The translations under genes were made by a program, and so were the position numbers. The notes under the pieces were generated by a model. It was not told the origin of the DNA, did no database searches, and saw only the letters and a list, made by a program, of their open reading frames with translations. A DNA stretch of 64,000 nucleotides. Origin: Cyanobacteria bacterium SBLK. Lineage in GTDB: Bacteria > Cyanobacteriota > Cyanobacteriia > Cyanobacteriales > Spirulinaceae. Numbering within the stretch: the stretch's first letter is position 1; the number at the start of each line of letters is the position of its first letter. Of this stretch, positions 24,170 to 32,488 are shown piece by piece. Location of the stretch: positions 62,001-126,000 of the forward strand of contig JAGHZQ010000099.1 of the NCBI GenBank assembly GCA_017746715.1. The letters are read 5' to 3'.

Positions 24170-25482
24170 CCAAAGGTGTCAGAACTGTAAAAGATTACCT
24201 CTGTTGAGCCATCGCTGTAATCCGAGCTGCTACTTTCATTTTTCCATTGGTTTTGATTAGAATCGAGCGTTTTTGCAAGAATTTTTAACAGTTTTTGCGG
24301 AGTAAATGATTCCAATTCCACGAAATTTCCTTGTTCTAACCATGCCAGTTCTTTTGCGGAAAGGATTTGTCGAATTTCTGTCGAAATTTCTCGCGCTTGT
24401 TGCTGAGATGCGCTAGAATTCTGAACGAATAAATTTTTACCATTCAATACATGACTCGGACGCAAACCCGCGTCATAAACCGCAACATCGAGATCGCCAA
24501 ACCATTGAGGAGTGTTTTGCACGCGGTAAGTTAAATCTATCCCTCGGGGACTGGCATCGTGGAGGGTATAAACAGTTAAATTAGGGTTGCGTTTGAGCAT
24601 TTCTAATAGAGAATCGAAAATCGCTTGTGGATATCCAGTAACGCTCAAAATCGCACAATGATAGTCAAAGTGAAAATTATTCGCAATTAAAAATTGGGCG
24701 ATCTCGTCGCGATCGCAAATGACAACGCGATCGAAACTATAAGAACTGATTTCTGGACTAACCGGAGTTGTTGCACTCTCTTCTCTTGAATGTGGTAATA
24801 ATTTTTCCAATCGACCATTGACTTGACTCCAGCGATCTAACCAATGATTGAAGTCTCTGGACTGGAGAGGAAATACAGTAGATATCTTATCTTGATTTCG
24901 CAAATTCTGACCTGCTATATAGATAACAAAACAACCTATTCCAGCGATAATGAGAGAAAAAATAAAACTAATTCTAAAAAAGCAGTATATTGCAAATAAA
25001 ACGGCTATTATGCCGAGAGCTCTGACAAGTTTAGCATATTTTTTTCGAGTTTTTGATAGTTGTTCTTCCGAATTACTTTTAATCGTAGAAAAGCGAAACC
25101 AAGATAGCCAATATACACAAAAGAAAATGATGGTAAATTTTTCAAAATCAACATCAATATTTCCAAAATTTTTAACGATAATGGTATAAATAAGAAGATC
25201 GAGGGCTACAAATACCATAAAAAAGTTGTCAATAGAGCGATCGCGTTTGTTACTTGATTTTTGTGAAATTTCATTTTCTAGAAAATAAAAAAACTGCTTG
25301 CGAGTAAAGAAATAATTATTTTTGGTAGAGAGTAGAGCAAGAGTATTTTTAAAGAACAAATCTGAAAAAGCAGGTTTTATTTTAGAATCGAATACAAATT
25401 GATGACCGCATCGTTTGCATCTTCCTTGATTTTGGGTGCGTTCCTTCAAATTATTATCGATACCGCAGTTGATACATTTCAT
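24166..25482 (-). CDS. Zn-ribbon multi-TM protein with a conserved soluble C-terminal domain
   Basis: A 438-residue protein I do not recognise as a named family. Residues 3-27 form a Zn-ribbon (CINCG...CKRCG). About four hydrophobic segments follow between residues 85 and 195. The C-terminal half is soluble with alternating alpha/beta character (VVICDRDEIAQFLIANNF, CAILSVTGYP, LTVYTLHDASPRGIDLTYRV, DVAVYDAGLRPSHV), reminiscent of a Rossmann or TOPRIM-like fold, with DRDE and HDASPRG as candidate conserved acidic sites. It is the last gene of a five-gene minus-strand run and lies 38 bp after the LysA homologue. Confidence 0.65.
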   Translation of the reverse strand: MKCINCGIDNNLKERTQNQGRCKRCGHQFVFDSKIKPAFSDLFFKNTLALLSTKNNYFFTRKQFFYFLENEISQKSSNKRDRSIDNFFMVFVALDLLIYTIIVKNFGNIDVDFEKFTIIFFCVYWLSWFRFSTIKSNSEEQLSKTRKKYAKLVRALGIIAVLFAIYCFFRISFIFSLIIAGIGCFVIYIAGQNLRNQDKISTVFPLQSRDFNHWLDRWSQVNGRLEKLLPHSREESATTPVSPEISSYSFDRVVICDRDEIAQFLIANNFHFDYHCAILSVTGYPQAIFDSLLEMLKRNPNLTVYTLHDASPRGIDLTYRVQNTPQWFGDLDVAVYDAGLRPSHVLNGKNLFVQNSSASQQQAREISTEIRQILSAKELAWLEQGNFVELESFTPQKLLKILAKTLDSNQNQWKNESSSSDYSDGSTEVIFYSSDTFG

Positions 25483-25520
25483 AATTGACCCCGAGTTAAA
25501 TTGATAAATTCAATAATAGT

Positions 25521-26750
25521 TTAACTAAACAATTGATTGTTTAAAAGAATGTTATAATCTTCTCGTTTTCGAATTGCTTGATGTCCGCCATTTGCGAGTA
25601 AAACTTCCGCCGGTCGAGGACGATGAAGAAAGTGGGAAGACATAGCATAACCGTAGGCTCCACAATCTAAAATTGCCAGTATATCTCCCCGTTTTAATGA
25701 GGGAAGTTGGCGATTTGTTCCCAAATAATCGCGGGAATAAGTGGTATTGCCACAAATATCGGTCAAATAATCGGTTTCAGAATCAGAAAACGAGACAATT
25801 TCTCTGTAGTTGCCGTACACCGAAGGAACGGATAAATTAGCAATGGTTGTATCAACACCAATGACTTGTTTTTCTTCTTGCCATTTTGTAGAAACCACCC
25901 GCGTCAGTAACGTTCCGCATCCCGCGATCGCGGCTCGTCCCGGTTCGATAATCAACGCGATTGTTTTGGGGTAATTTTGCAATGCGGCGGTAATTTCTCG
26001 TCCGAAAACCTGCCAATCAAAGGCAACTTTACCGCGATGATAAGGATAGCCAAAACCGCCACCAAAATCGAGATACCTCCAATCGGGCAATTGCTCCCCT
26101 GCCGCTAAAATTGGTTCGATAACCCGCGTAAATGCGTCAGTGGCATTTGTCCCCGTGCCTCGATAAAAGTGGAGTCCAGAAATCTTTAAATCCAGCGATC
26201 GCGAAATTTTTACTGCTTCTCGCAATTCGTGGGGACGAACTCCAATGCGACTTTTTCCGGTTAGTTCGGGAAGGTTGAGGCGAAATCCCAAACGCGGGGA
26301 AAATGGAGGTTTCTCAGCTTGAAAAACCTCCCCAAATCGATGCAATTGATCGAGACTATCTAGATTATATGTTTGGATTCCCCACGTTAATAATAATTCA
26401 ATTTCTTGAGAATTAAGATTGCTGCCGCTATACACAATTTTGGCGGGATCGAATCCTGCTTTTAATCCTAAAAATGCGTCTCCCGGTGTATTGGCGTGCA
26501 GTCCCCAACCCGATTGTTTAAATATTTTCAGTAATTCGATATTCCCGTTCGTCACGCTGGCAAATTGAAACTGAGTTTTGGGATAAGGAATTGAGGACGT
26601 AATGCGAGCAATCATTTCAGTCAGGCGATCGCTATGATAAACATACAATGGAGAACCATAGGTTGCTAATAATTCCGTTGCTAATTCCGCAGAAAACGGC
26701 AACATTTCTACACTTCGCATTGTTGTAGGTTCGGATGTCCCGATATTCAT
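25521..26750 (-). CDS. Diaminopimelate decarboxylase homologue lacking the PLP lysine
   Basis: A 409-residue fold-type III PLP enzyme homologue (LysA/ornithine decarboxylase group). The phosphate-binding glycine loop GGGFGYPY (about 230-237), EPGRA (269-273), a C-terminal cysteine region DICGNTTYS and GAYGYAMSSHF are present. The Schiff-base lysine motif YAVKAN aligns with FASVTN (residues 63-68), putting Val66 where the lysine should be; the codon is an unambiguous GTG. The ring-stacking histidine of H-x-HIGS is Tyr196 in GLHFYRGTG. Normal decarboxylation is therefore unlikely, and a regulatory or different-chemistry role should be considered. It is 13 bp from the gene upstream, in an operon. 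Confidence 0.8.
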   Translation of the reverse strand: MNIGTSEPTTMRSVEMLPFSAELATELLATYGSPLYVYHSDRLTEMIARITSSIPYPKTQFQFASVTNGNIELLKIFKQSGWGLHANTPGDAFLGLKAGFDPAKIVYSGSNLNSQEIELLLTWGIQTYNLDSLDQLHRFGEVFQAEKPPFSPRLGFRLNLPELTGKSRIGVRPHELREAVKISRSLDLKISGLHFYRGTGTNATDAFTRVIEPILAAGEQLPDWRYLDFGGGFGYPYHRGKVAFDWQVFGREITAALQNYPKTIALIIEPGRAAIAGCGTLLTRVVSTKWQEEKQVIGVDTTIANLSVPSVYGNYREIVSFSDSETDYLTDICGNTTYSRDYLGTNRQLPSLKRGDILAILDCGAYGYAMSSHFLHRPRPAEVLLANGGHQAIRKREDYNILLNNQLFS

Positions 26751-26763
26751 CGTTTGATTGTTT

Positions 26764-27396
26764 CTATTTAACGGTAAATTCAGTTTGACTCAAAATGCGA
26801 TCGCCGAGAAACATTTCCACTTGCCAAGTTCCCAATGAGGAAGTCGTTCCGAACTGATGACGACAACGGGTACTCCAAGCATTTTTTTCAATGGTGCGGG
26901 TTTGATAGCGATTTTGATGAGCGAGTTGTCCTTCAGGAGTCGTCCAATTGCATCCTAACTGCAAGCGTCTACCGATGGGCGTTTGTTGTAACTTAACTTG
27001 ATAATAGATTGTGGGACTTTTCTGGCGATCGACAAAGGAGAGATTATTAACGCTATCGTATCGTTCTAAAGTCAAGCGACTACTCGCCGGATCGGCAGAA
27101 ACTCGCGCGATCGCCTGTCGGTGTTGGAAAAACTGCCACGAACCCCAACCGATTAAACTCAGTAATGCCAGTCCAAATCCCAATATTAACAAGCGCTTTT
27201 GCTGTTGTTCTGACGCTAATGCTTCCCGACGGCGAATTTGCATGAGTGCCTCGTCAATATTATCCGTCGGTAGATTGAGTTCTGCTAAGATTTGTTTGAC
27301 CTGTTCTCGATCCAAATCATTTTCTCGAGCCTGCGATAGACGCTCGACCTCAGCAATCAGTTGATTTAATTGTTTTGGAGTCAGTTTATCATTCAT
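26764..27396 (-). CDS. Single-TM protein, possibly DUF3859-type
   Basis: A 210-residue protein. Residues 1-65 are a charged helical region (LTPKQLNQLIAEVERLSQ...), residues about 67-88 are one membrane helix (RLLILGFGLALLSLIGWGSWQF), and the rest is a beta-rich domain outside the membrane ending GTWQVEMFLGDRILSQTEFTVK. That C-terminal pattern is like the DUF3859-type beta-sandwich of cyanobacteria; I am not certain. The domain has two cysteines that may pair. It precedes the LysA homologue by 13 bp, so the two are likely co-expressed. Confidence 0.65.
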   Translation of the reverse strand: MNDKLTPKQLNQLIAEVERLSQARENDLDREQVKQILAELNLPTDNIDEALMQIRRREALASEQQQKRLLILGFGLALLSLIGWGSWQFFQHRQAIARVSADPASSRLTLERYDSVNNLSFVDRQKSPTIYYQVKLQQTPIGRRLQLGCNWTTPEGQLAHQNRYQTRTIEKNAWSTRCRHQFGTTSSLGTWQVEMFLGDRILSQTEFTVK

Positions 27397-27470
27397 GAGA
27401 TTGAGGTTTTAGATAATTGAATCCTAGCGATAAGCTCGATATATTTTTTGTGACTCATTATTGGCATCGA

Positions 27471-27743
27471 TCACGGTCCGGAAAAAACCGCCGCTTCAAC
27501 ATCGGAACGACTGAGAGAATATTTAAAAGATCGCACGATATCTCGCATTCCTTCTCCGGCTTTGAGATAGCGTACCGATAATTCTTCAACGTCCAAACAG
27601 AGTTCTGCTTGCCATGTCGGATTTTCGATACTCCAGCAATTTAATTGTTCTCGATTTTGCTGGCATCCTAGCTCGAGCAGCCAATTTTCGATTTCGGGGA
27701 GGGGATGATTGTAGAGGGGAGTATCGGGATTTGGAAGTACCAT
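27471..27743 (-). CDS. DUF3143 family protein
   Basis: A 90-residue cyanobacterial protein of the DUF3143 type: PLYNHPLPEIENWLLELGCQ, a WSIENPTWQAELCLDVEELSVRYL block and a C-terminal FKYSLSRSDVEAAVFSGP segment. The start is ATG 27743 (MVLPNPDTPLY), matching the family; in-frame sequence further upstream belongs to the J-domain gene read in another frame. It lies 26 bp after the J-domain gene. From memory, this pair is often adjacent in cyanobacteria, hinting at a shared membrane-related role. Function unknown. Confidence 0.8.
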   Translation of the reverse strand: MVLPNPDTPLYNHPLPEIENWLLELGCQQNREQLNCWSIENPTWQAELCLDVEELSVRYLKAGEGMRDIVRSFKYSLSRSDVEAAVFSGP

Positions 27744-27769
27744 AAATGATTTCAAAATTAGTATGCGAG

Positions 27770-28282
27770 TTAGGGAGAAAAAAGCAAAGCTACGGGAATT
27801 TGTAAAGCTGTTTCCCCTCGAGTTAAGCCTACTGCGATCGCCAACAGAATGCAACCGAGAAACGTGACGCCCAAAATAAATAACGCGAATAATTCGCCAG
27901 CCGAAAGGGGGCGATCGCTCGGATCGAGATAGGCAGAATTTTTCCATTCTTCTTCATCTTCTTCCCAAGAAAACGGCGATCGCGGTTGCACGACATAAAC
28001 CCGAGAATAGCCAATTTGAGTGTCGTAGCGGGAACGACGCTCGCGATCGCACAGGGTTGCATAAGCCTCATTGAGCTTTTGAAATTTGACCTTAGCTACT
28101 TCTGGCGGTAATTCTGTCGTATCGGGATGAAAACGCTTACTTAAACGCCAATACGCCTGTCTGATTTCGATGGCAGAAGCAGAAGGATGCAGACCCAAAC
28201 GGGTGTAATAACTATTGGCAATACGCGTTTGTGCGGATGCGGGGCGATCGCTCGTTTTGGGATTAAATCCACTCTCACTCAT
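27770..28282 (-). CDS. Membrane-anchored J-domain protein
   Basis: A 170-residue DnaJ-like protein. The J domain is at residues about 24-88: YYTRLGLHPSASAIEIRQAY, the HPD tripeptide in RFHPDTTELPPEV, and KLNEAYATLCDRERRSRYD. A linker with ENS-like acidic residues follows, and residues about 132-155 form a C-terminal membrane helix (ELFALFILGVTFLGCILLAIAVG). It would recruit Hsp70 (DnaK) to the membrane. It heads the five-gene run that continues with DUF3143, the single-TM protein, the LysA homologue and the Zn-ribbon protein. Confidence 0.85.
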   Translation of the reverse strand: MSESGFNPKTSDRPASAQTRIANSYYTRLGLHPSASAIEIRQAYWRLSKRFHPDTTELPPEVAKVKFQKLNEAYATLCDRERRSRYDTQIGYSRVYVVQPRSPFSWEEDEEEWKNSAYLDPSDRPLSAGELFALFILGVTFLGCILLAIAVGLTRGETALQIPVALLFSP

Positions 28283-28332
28283 GGAAAGGCACTGGGGAAA
28301 ATCCGAACTTAGCCTTCTATTGTACCCGCGAA

Positions 28333-28374
28333 CTGGGCATCTTGCCCATTTTCCATAATAAAGATATCCGTTTC
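28333..28374. repeat. GGGCA-n3-TGCCC hairpin repeat, copy 2
   Basis: GGGCATCTTGCCC (28335-28347) is followed by ATTTTCCATAATAAAGATATCCGTTTCC, matching the hairpin and the AGATATCCGTTTC tail of the copy at 3298-3336. It lies upstream of the J-domain operon (minus strand), between that operon and the PARG gene. Confidence 0.6.
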
Positions 28375-28446
28375 CTATAATAAAAATACCTGTTTACAAA
28401 AATTAAATATCTCCAATTTCCGGAACTAAAAATGCACTAAATTTGG

Positions 28447-29283
28447 TTATGAAAAGCGATCGCAAAATGCCTGATAAGTCTTTTTCCCTCGGGAAGAATC
28501 CAAAACCGAAAACAAAACGGTTTGAAATCGTCCCCAAAATTTTCCCCCAACGCCGAGATGCTGAAAAAATATCTCCGCAACCCTTTGAGGATCGTTTCTA
28601 AATACGCCACATCCCCAAGCCCCTAATACTAAAGCATCGCAATTGTAGGACGCGGCAAGGGCTAATAATTTTTGACTTCGCTCGTGTAAAGTAGCGGGAA
28701 TTTTAGCAATTTCTCGCGGAGAATTGCGAGCGATCGCGCCAGCATTAGGAGCGGGACTGGTAATAAAATCAACACAATAAGGCTGCTCTAAAAATGTGCC
28801 GTCATCTTTGCGAAAAACCGGACATTGAGGGGAATAAATCATCCAATCCGAATACAAACAGGTGTGCTGCTGTCGGTGATATTCGTAATATTGGGGTGCT
28901 TTTAATAAACTGCGATATAAACCCGAACTCCTTGCCAAACTTTCCTCTTGTGCGTGTGCGCCTTTCAAAAACCCGCCTCCTGGGTTTTTGGCAGACGCAA
29001 AGTTCAATACGCCAATTTTGGTTATCGCTTCATTTTGACTTAAACGCGCAGCTCCTTGTAAAGTGGTTTCATTGACGACGCTAAAAGTCGTTTGCTGATA
29101 TTGAGGAGGTTGTTCGAGAATGCGATCGCTTATCTTTTCCAAGCGATCGGGAGCGTAAAATTGCGTTTTTGTCAGACATTGTTGTAGTTCGTCGGTAATA
29201 TTGACAATACGATCGTTGGGGGTTTGATAATAGCCTTGTTGCAAGACTTGCACGGTTTCGCTGGCAATTTGTTTTCGTTTCAT
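28447..29283 (-). CDS. TIGR02452-type macrodomain protein (microbial PARG)
   Basis: A 278-residue protein of the bacterial-type poly(ADP-ribose) glycohydrolase family. The N-terminal helical part (residues 1-75) leads into VLNFASAKNPGGGFLKGAHAQEESLARSSGLY; GGG followed by the QEES pair is the family's catalytic signature, in which the glutamates act on the ADP-ribose linkage. The macrodomain continues through VDFITSPAPNAG and CDALVLGAWGCGVFRNDP. It would remove ADP-ribose from proteins or nucleic acids. Such genes occur both in general metabolism and in conflict systems; here it is a lone gene with no visible ADP-ribosyltransferase. Confidence 0.85.
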   Translation of the reverse strand: MKRKQIASETVQVLQQGYYQTPNDRIVNITDELQQCLTKTQFYAPDRLEKISDRILEQPPQYQQTTFSVVNETTLQGAARLSQNEAITKIGVLNFASAKNPGGGFLKGAHAQEESLARSSGLYRSLLKAPQYYEYHRQQHTCLYSDWMIYSPQCPVFRKDDGTFLEQPYCVDFITSPAPNAGAIARNSPREIAKIPATLHERSQKLLALAASYNCDALVLGAWGCGVFRNDPQRVAEIFFQHLGVGGKFWGRFQTVLFSVLDSSRGKKTYQAFCDRFS

Positions 29284-29563
29284 CGTTCCGATTTTTGGAA
29301 CTGCTTAACTGAGTTTTCTATTGTAGCGGGAGAATGAGGATAAGGGGGAAATTGGTGCGAGTTGAAATTAAATTTCGGCGATATGGACATCACCGCCCCC
29401 ACCCTCTCTCTCCGACGCGATCGCATTTCCTCAGAAACCGAACATCTCCCAGCAAGTTTTACTTGTCAATAAAAACAAGGGAAAGCGATCGCCAGCAAAA
29501 TTTACCCTTGACAAATTTGTAGCATAATTGTAGCATAAAGAAAATTGTTTTGTAAGGAGTAAG

Positions 29564-29902
29564 ATGATGAAAATTAGATGGTGGTTGGGTCTGTTAGGAG
29601 CGATCGTCGCGATCGCAATAATCGCGATCGCGACTCCGGTTCGTTCTTCTGTCGATAGCAGTTGCAGTTATAACGGCAAATTTTTGCATGGGAAAGTCCA
29701 ATTTGTTGATAGTTTTCCCGATATTAAAGTCGAGTTTGTCAGTTCTTTTCCCGATATTAAAGTGAAATGGGTAACGAGTTTCCCTGACGATTGCGGTGAA
29801 TGGCAAGAGGTCGATTCCTTCCCGGATTTTAAGATTCAAGAAGTTTCTTCTTTTCCCGATGTGAAGGTGCAAATTGTAGATTCTTTCCCCGGTTTGCCGT
29901 AA
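29564..29902 (+). CDS. Secreted Septknot-type repeat protein
   Basis: A 112-residue exported protein. Residues 1-29 are a signal peptide ending near VRSSVDSS. The mature part consists of six short repeats around VDSFPDIKV (SFPD, SFPD, SFPDDCGEW, SFPDFKI, SFPDVKV, SFPG), about 10-14 residues each, with two cysteines that may close the structure. I recall this repeat as the 7(1) septoil knot (Septknot) domain, a small knotted beta structure. A good ribosome-binding site (AAGGAG) precedes ATG 29564. Function unknown; it stands alone between oppositely oriented genes. Confidence 0.75.
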   Translation: MMKIRWWLGLLGAIVAIAIIAIATPVRSSVDSSCSYNGKFLHGKVQFVDSFPDIKVEFVSSFPDIKVKWVTSFPDDCGEWQEVDSFPDFKIQEVSSFPDVKVQIVDSFPGLP

Positions 29903-30036
29903 CGAAAGCAGGCGATCGCTTATTCTCTCCGTGAAGAACGCGATCGGCTCGGTCAATGGAAAACATGCGATTTCTTAATGGTTTCAAATGGTATTATCTG
30001 CACTAAAATCCAAGTCAGAATCGGAGTTTGGATGTA

Positions 30037-30354
30037 ATCTATAATACAAGGGCCGGGTTTTATTTTAGCGATGGGTTTGGCGTTGATTCATGGGTTTGTC
30101 TCAAAACGAAATATCGTTGCTTTAAAACCCCTGACGATCGTTATGGACGTTGGCTGTTAACGGGAGCGATTCTGGTAGGAGCGATCGCGGGACAAACCAT
30201 TCGCTTTAATGCCTTGACCATTGCTCTCATTTGGTCGTTTTTGGCAGGAAGTATTATCCTCAATGTGTTAACGCGAGAATTACCGGGTAAGAGTTGTTTC
30301 CTCTCGTTTTTAAGTGGAATGCTACTCTATACCGTGTTAATTTTGATAGTGTAA
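30037..30354 (+). pseudogene. Frameshifted remnant of a multi-TM membrane protein
   Basis: The 3' part reads in one frame as a membrane protein end (YGRWLLTGAILVGAIAGQTI and ALIWSFLAGSIILNVLTREL, then LSGMLLYTVLILIV). Upstream, a membrane-helix-like sequence GFILAMGLALIHGFVSKRN appears in a different frame, which then hits a stop near 30153. Joining the two by a single frameshift around 30130-30145 gives a plausible continuous protein, and the 5' part is missing. I read this as a decayed gene. An uninterrupted frame from 30028 exists but its first 30 residues look random. Confidence 0.45.
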
Positions 30355-30395
30355 GTCTGCCTATTTCTTTCAGATGCGATCGCTCGTTTCTCAGT

Positions 30396-30764
30396 TTATA
30401 ATTTGGCGCGAATTTCTTCTACTCGCTTGCGATTAACGCCTAAATCTGATTTTCCCAAACGGGAGGCAGAACGAACGTGAATAACATTCGCATTGGTATC
30501 GCGATAAAACTCTACATCATCGATAAAACCCATTAATTTACTTTTGAATTCTGCATAAAGATAATTATCGGTTTCTTTGACGATCTTTGTCAGTTCCATC
30601 CCTTCTACAACTTGGCGTAATTTTGCGATTGAGACCATGGGTAAGGGGGTAACTTTTTCTTGAGATTTAGTGCTTTGAGATGAGGCGCAATTGGGAGTCC
30701 CCGGACAAGGAGCCAGTTTCCCATCTTTTACCCCGAGATTGGTAGGTCGTTTTCCAGCAAACAC
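30396..30764 (-). CDS. DUF1499 family protein
   Basis: A 122-residue protein of the DUF1499 family: LAPCPGTPNCASSQ near the N terminus, the VVEGMELTKIVKETDNYLYAEFKSKLMGFIDDVEFY core and the C-terminal IHVRSASRLGKSDLGVNRKRVEEIRAKL, which is the most conserved part. Length is typical. There is no signal peptide with this start, although family members are often lipoproteins or secreted. Function unknown. It is the last gene of a minus-strand series but has a 137-bp gap from the next. Confidence 0.88.
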   Translation of the reverse strand: MFAGKRPTNLGVKDGKLAPCPGTPNCASSQSTKSQEKVTPLPMVSIAKLRQVVEGMELTKIVKETDNYLYAEFKSKLMGFIDDVEFYRDTNANVIHVRSASRLGKSDLGVNRKRVEEIRAKL

Positions 30765-30901
30765 GAGCTTTTCCTCAATAAATTTTATTCGAAATTATTA
30801 TATCAGTTAATTTTTCCAATAATGTATAGAAAGAATATTCTGTTCGATATCGAGTATTTTTGCAAAACTGAGGTATACCCCCCAATACTTTTCTCAGCAA
30901 A

Positions 30902-31726
30902 CTATTTTTGCGTCTCCCACACTGTTTCTAAATAATCGATTGCGGCTTCTATTTTATTGGGATAATGTTCGGCAAATTCGGAAAACCACAACCCTTCACC
31001 AGAATAGGGATCTAATTGTTTCAACCACTCCTCTGCTTTATGTTTCAAGGCTTTGCGTCGCTGTTTTCGCGCCCACTCTCGTTCTCGTTTTTCTCGCAGT
31101 TCCTTTTCTTGTCGTTGCAAGCGGTCTTCTACGTCTTCTTTATGAAATTCACTTTTGAGATCGGCTAAGAGATCGTCGGTTTTGGGATCGGTTTGGACAT
31201 CTTGGCGATGTTGAGAGGGGGGGGGTTGGGTCGCTTGCTTTTGTTGAAAATCGGCTTTTATATCTGCCAGAAAGCGATCGGTTTCCGCAGAAACTCGGGG
31301 TTGTCGCGATCGCTGTTTTTCTTCCTTCCGATCGAATTCTCCCCGCACTTCCGACAGCATTTCATCAATTTGAGGCGATCGCGGTGCAGTTTCCTTTTCT
31401 GGCATTTTCTCGGCAAATTCCCCCGCAACATCGGACAAGAGCTCGTCGATCGCATTGTTTTCCGAGGGTTGCGGTTGTTGTTTTTCGCCAAATTCAGCCT
31501 GCATTTGCGCTAACAAATCGTCTGTAGAGGGTTGTTGGGGTTGAGGAGACATGGAAGAAGTTTCGCGGGTCTTACTTCTATTTTGAAACTCTCCTTGCAA
31601 TTGTGCCAGCAATCCGTCGATTTTCCCCGATTCTCCGGAGCGATCGCGAGACGGAATCTTCTTCTCGTTACGTTTCTCTGCAAATTCCGATTGCATCTCG
31701 GCCAATAAATCATCGATAGAATCCAT
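30902..31726 (-). CDS. Salt-stress protein, Slr1339 family
   Basis: A 274-residue, highly charged, probably disordered protein of the cyanobacterial Slr1339 salt-stress family. Seven copies of a 17-residue motif of the type DDLLAQMQAEFxEK are visible (at the start, then KIDGLLAQLQGEF, STDDLLAQMQAEF, AIDELLSDVAGEF, QIDEMLSEVRGEF, ETDRFLADIKADF, KTDDLLADLKSEF), joined by Gln/Pro/Ser linkers. The C terminus is a folded-looking helical domain (EEWLKQLDPYSGEGLWF SEFAEHYPNKIEAA). ATG 31726 is preceded by a strong AAGGAGG site 5 bases away. It shares direction with the VWA gene upstream (85 bp gap). Confidence 0.85.
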   Translation of the reverse strand: MDSIDDLLAEMQSEFAEKRNEKKIPSRDRSGESGKIDGLLAQLQGEFQNRSKTRETSSMSPQPQQPSTDDLLAQMQAEFGEKQQPQPSENNAIDELLSDVAGEFAEKMPEKETAPRSPQIDEMLSEVRGEFDRKEEKQRSRQPRVSAETDRFLADIKADFQQKQATQPPPSQHRQDVQTDPKTDDLLADLKSEFHKEDVEDRLQRQEKELREKREREWARKQRRKALKHKAEEWLKQLDPYSGEGLWFSEFAEHYPNKIEAAIDYLETVWETQK

Positions 31727-31811
31727 TTTTCCTCCTTCAGCAACAATCCCAACTCACTCCTCAGTATCGAGCCCCCTCTGGGTGGAATAGGAGGGAAGAG
31801 AAGAAGTATCG

Positions 31812-32417
31812 CTAATCTAAAATGGCATTCACCAATACTTCTGTTAATGCCATCGTTTCCATGCGATCGAGGGTTACGGTATCGACAATATCGAACTTTG
31901 CTCCCACTTGCGGCAAACCGTCATCCAACCATTGTAAAAAACAACTGACTTCGCGATCGCTTCCCACCTGAATAAAAGAGATCCCCAACTCTTCATCTTT
32001 CTCAATCTGCTGAGAGGCATTAATAATTACTCGCATCACTGCTTCGCGATCGCGAAAAGTTCCATCTGTCACTACTAAAAAGATTTCCCCATTGGGTTGC
32101 GCGATCCCTTGAGATTTGCGCTCGAAATAGTTGTGCAGCGCATCTTCTAAAACCCCTGACAGTCCCGTGCGACCCGAGGGGTGATTTTCTAAAAAAATGC
32201 GATCGACGAGATCGGCGGTGACGTTATCGTAACGCCGAAACCGTCCGGAAAATACATAAACGGTAATCCCGTCAGGATCGAATTCCTCACATTTTTGTGC
32301 GAGAGCTAACGTCGATTCCCGCACGATCTCCCAGCGAGTTTTCCCATCAGCGCGATCGCATTGCGACATACTGGAACTTTTATCGATAATTAAGGTATAG
32401 TCGCGAGCTTCCAGCAT
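31812..32417 (-). CDS. VWA domain protein with intact MIDAS
   Basis: A 201-residue von Willebrand factor A domain protein, consisting of little more than the domain. The metal-binding MIDAS is complete: DKSSSMS (DxSxS, about residues 13-17), the threonine in the SGRTGLSG loop, and the downstream VVTDGTFRD. No signal peptide. From memory, such minimal VWA proteins are neighbours of Slr1339-type salt-stress genes in cyanobacteria, and they probably act as a scaffold partner. It is followed by the salt-stress gene on the same strand. Confidence 0.88.
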   Translation of the reverse strand: MLEARDYTLIIDKSSSMSQCDRADGKTRWEIVRESTLALAQKCEEFDPDGITVYVFSGRFRRYDNVTADLVDRIFLENHPSGRTGLSGVLEDALHNYFERKSQGIAQPNGEIFLVVTDGTFRDREAVMRVIINASQQIEKDEELGISFIQVGSDREVSCFLQWLDDGLPQVGAKFDIVDTVTLDRMETMALTEVLVNAILD

Positions 32418-32488
32418 GAGACCCCCTCTCGGTAGATTTTAAAGTGCGATCGCGCTGTAGCTCTGGGATAGCTCCCGGGAACTTCACC

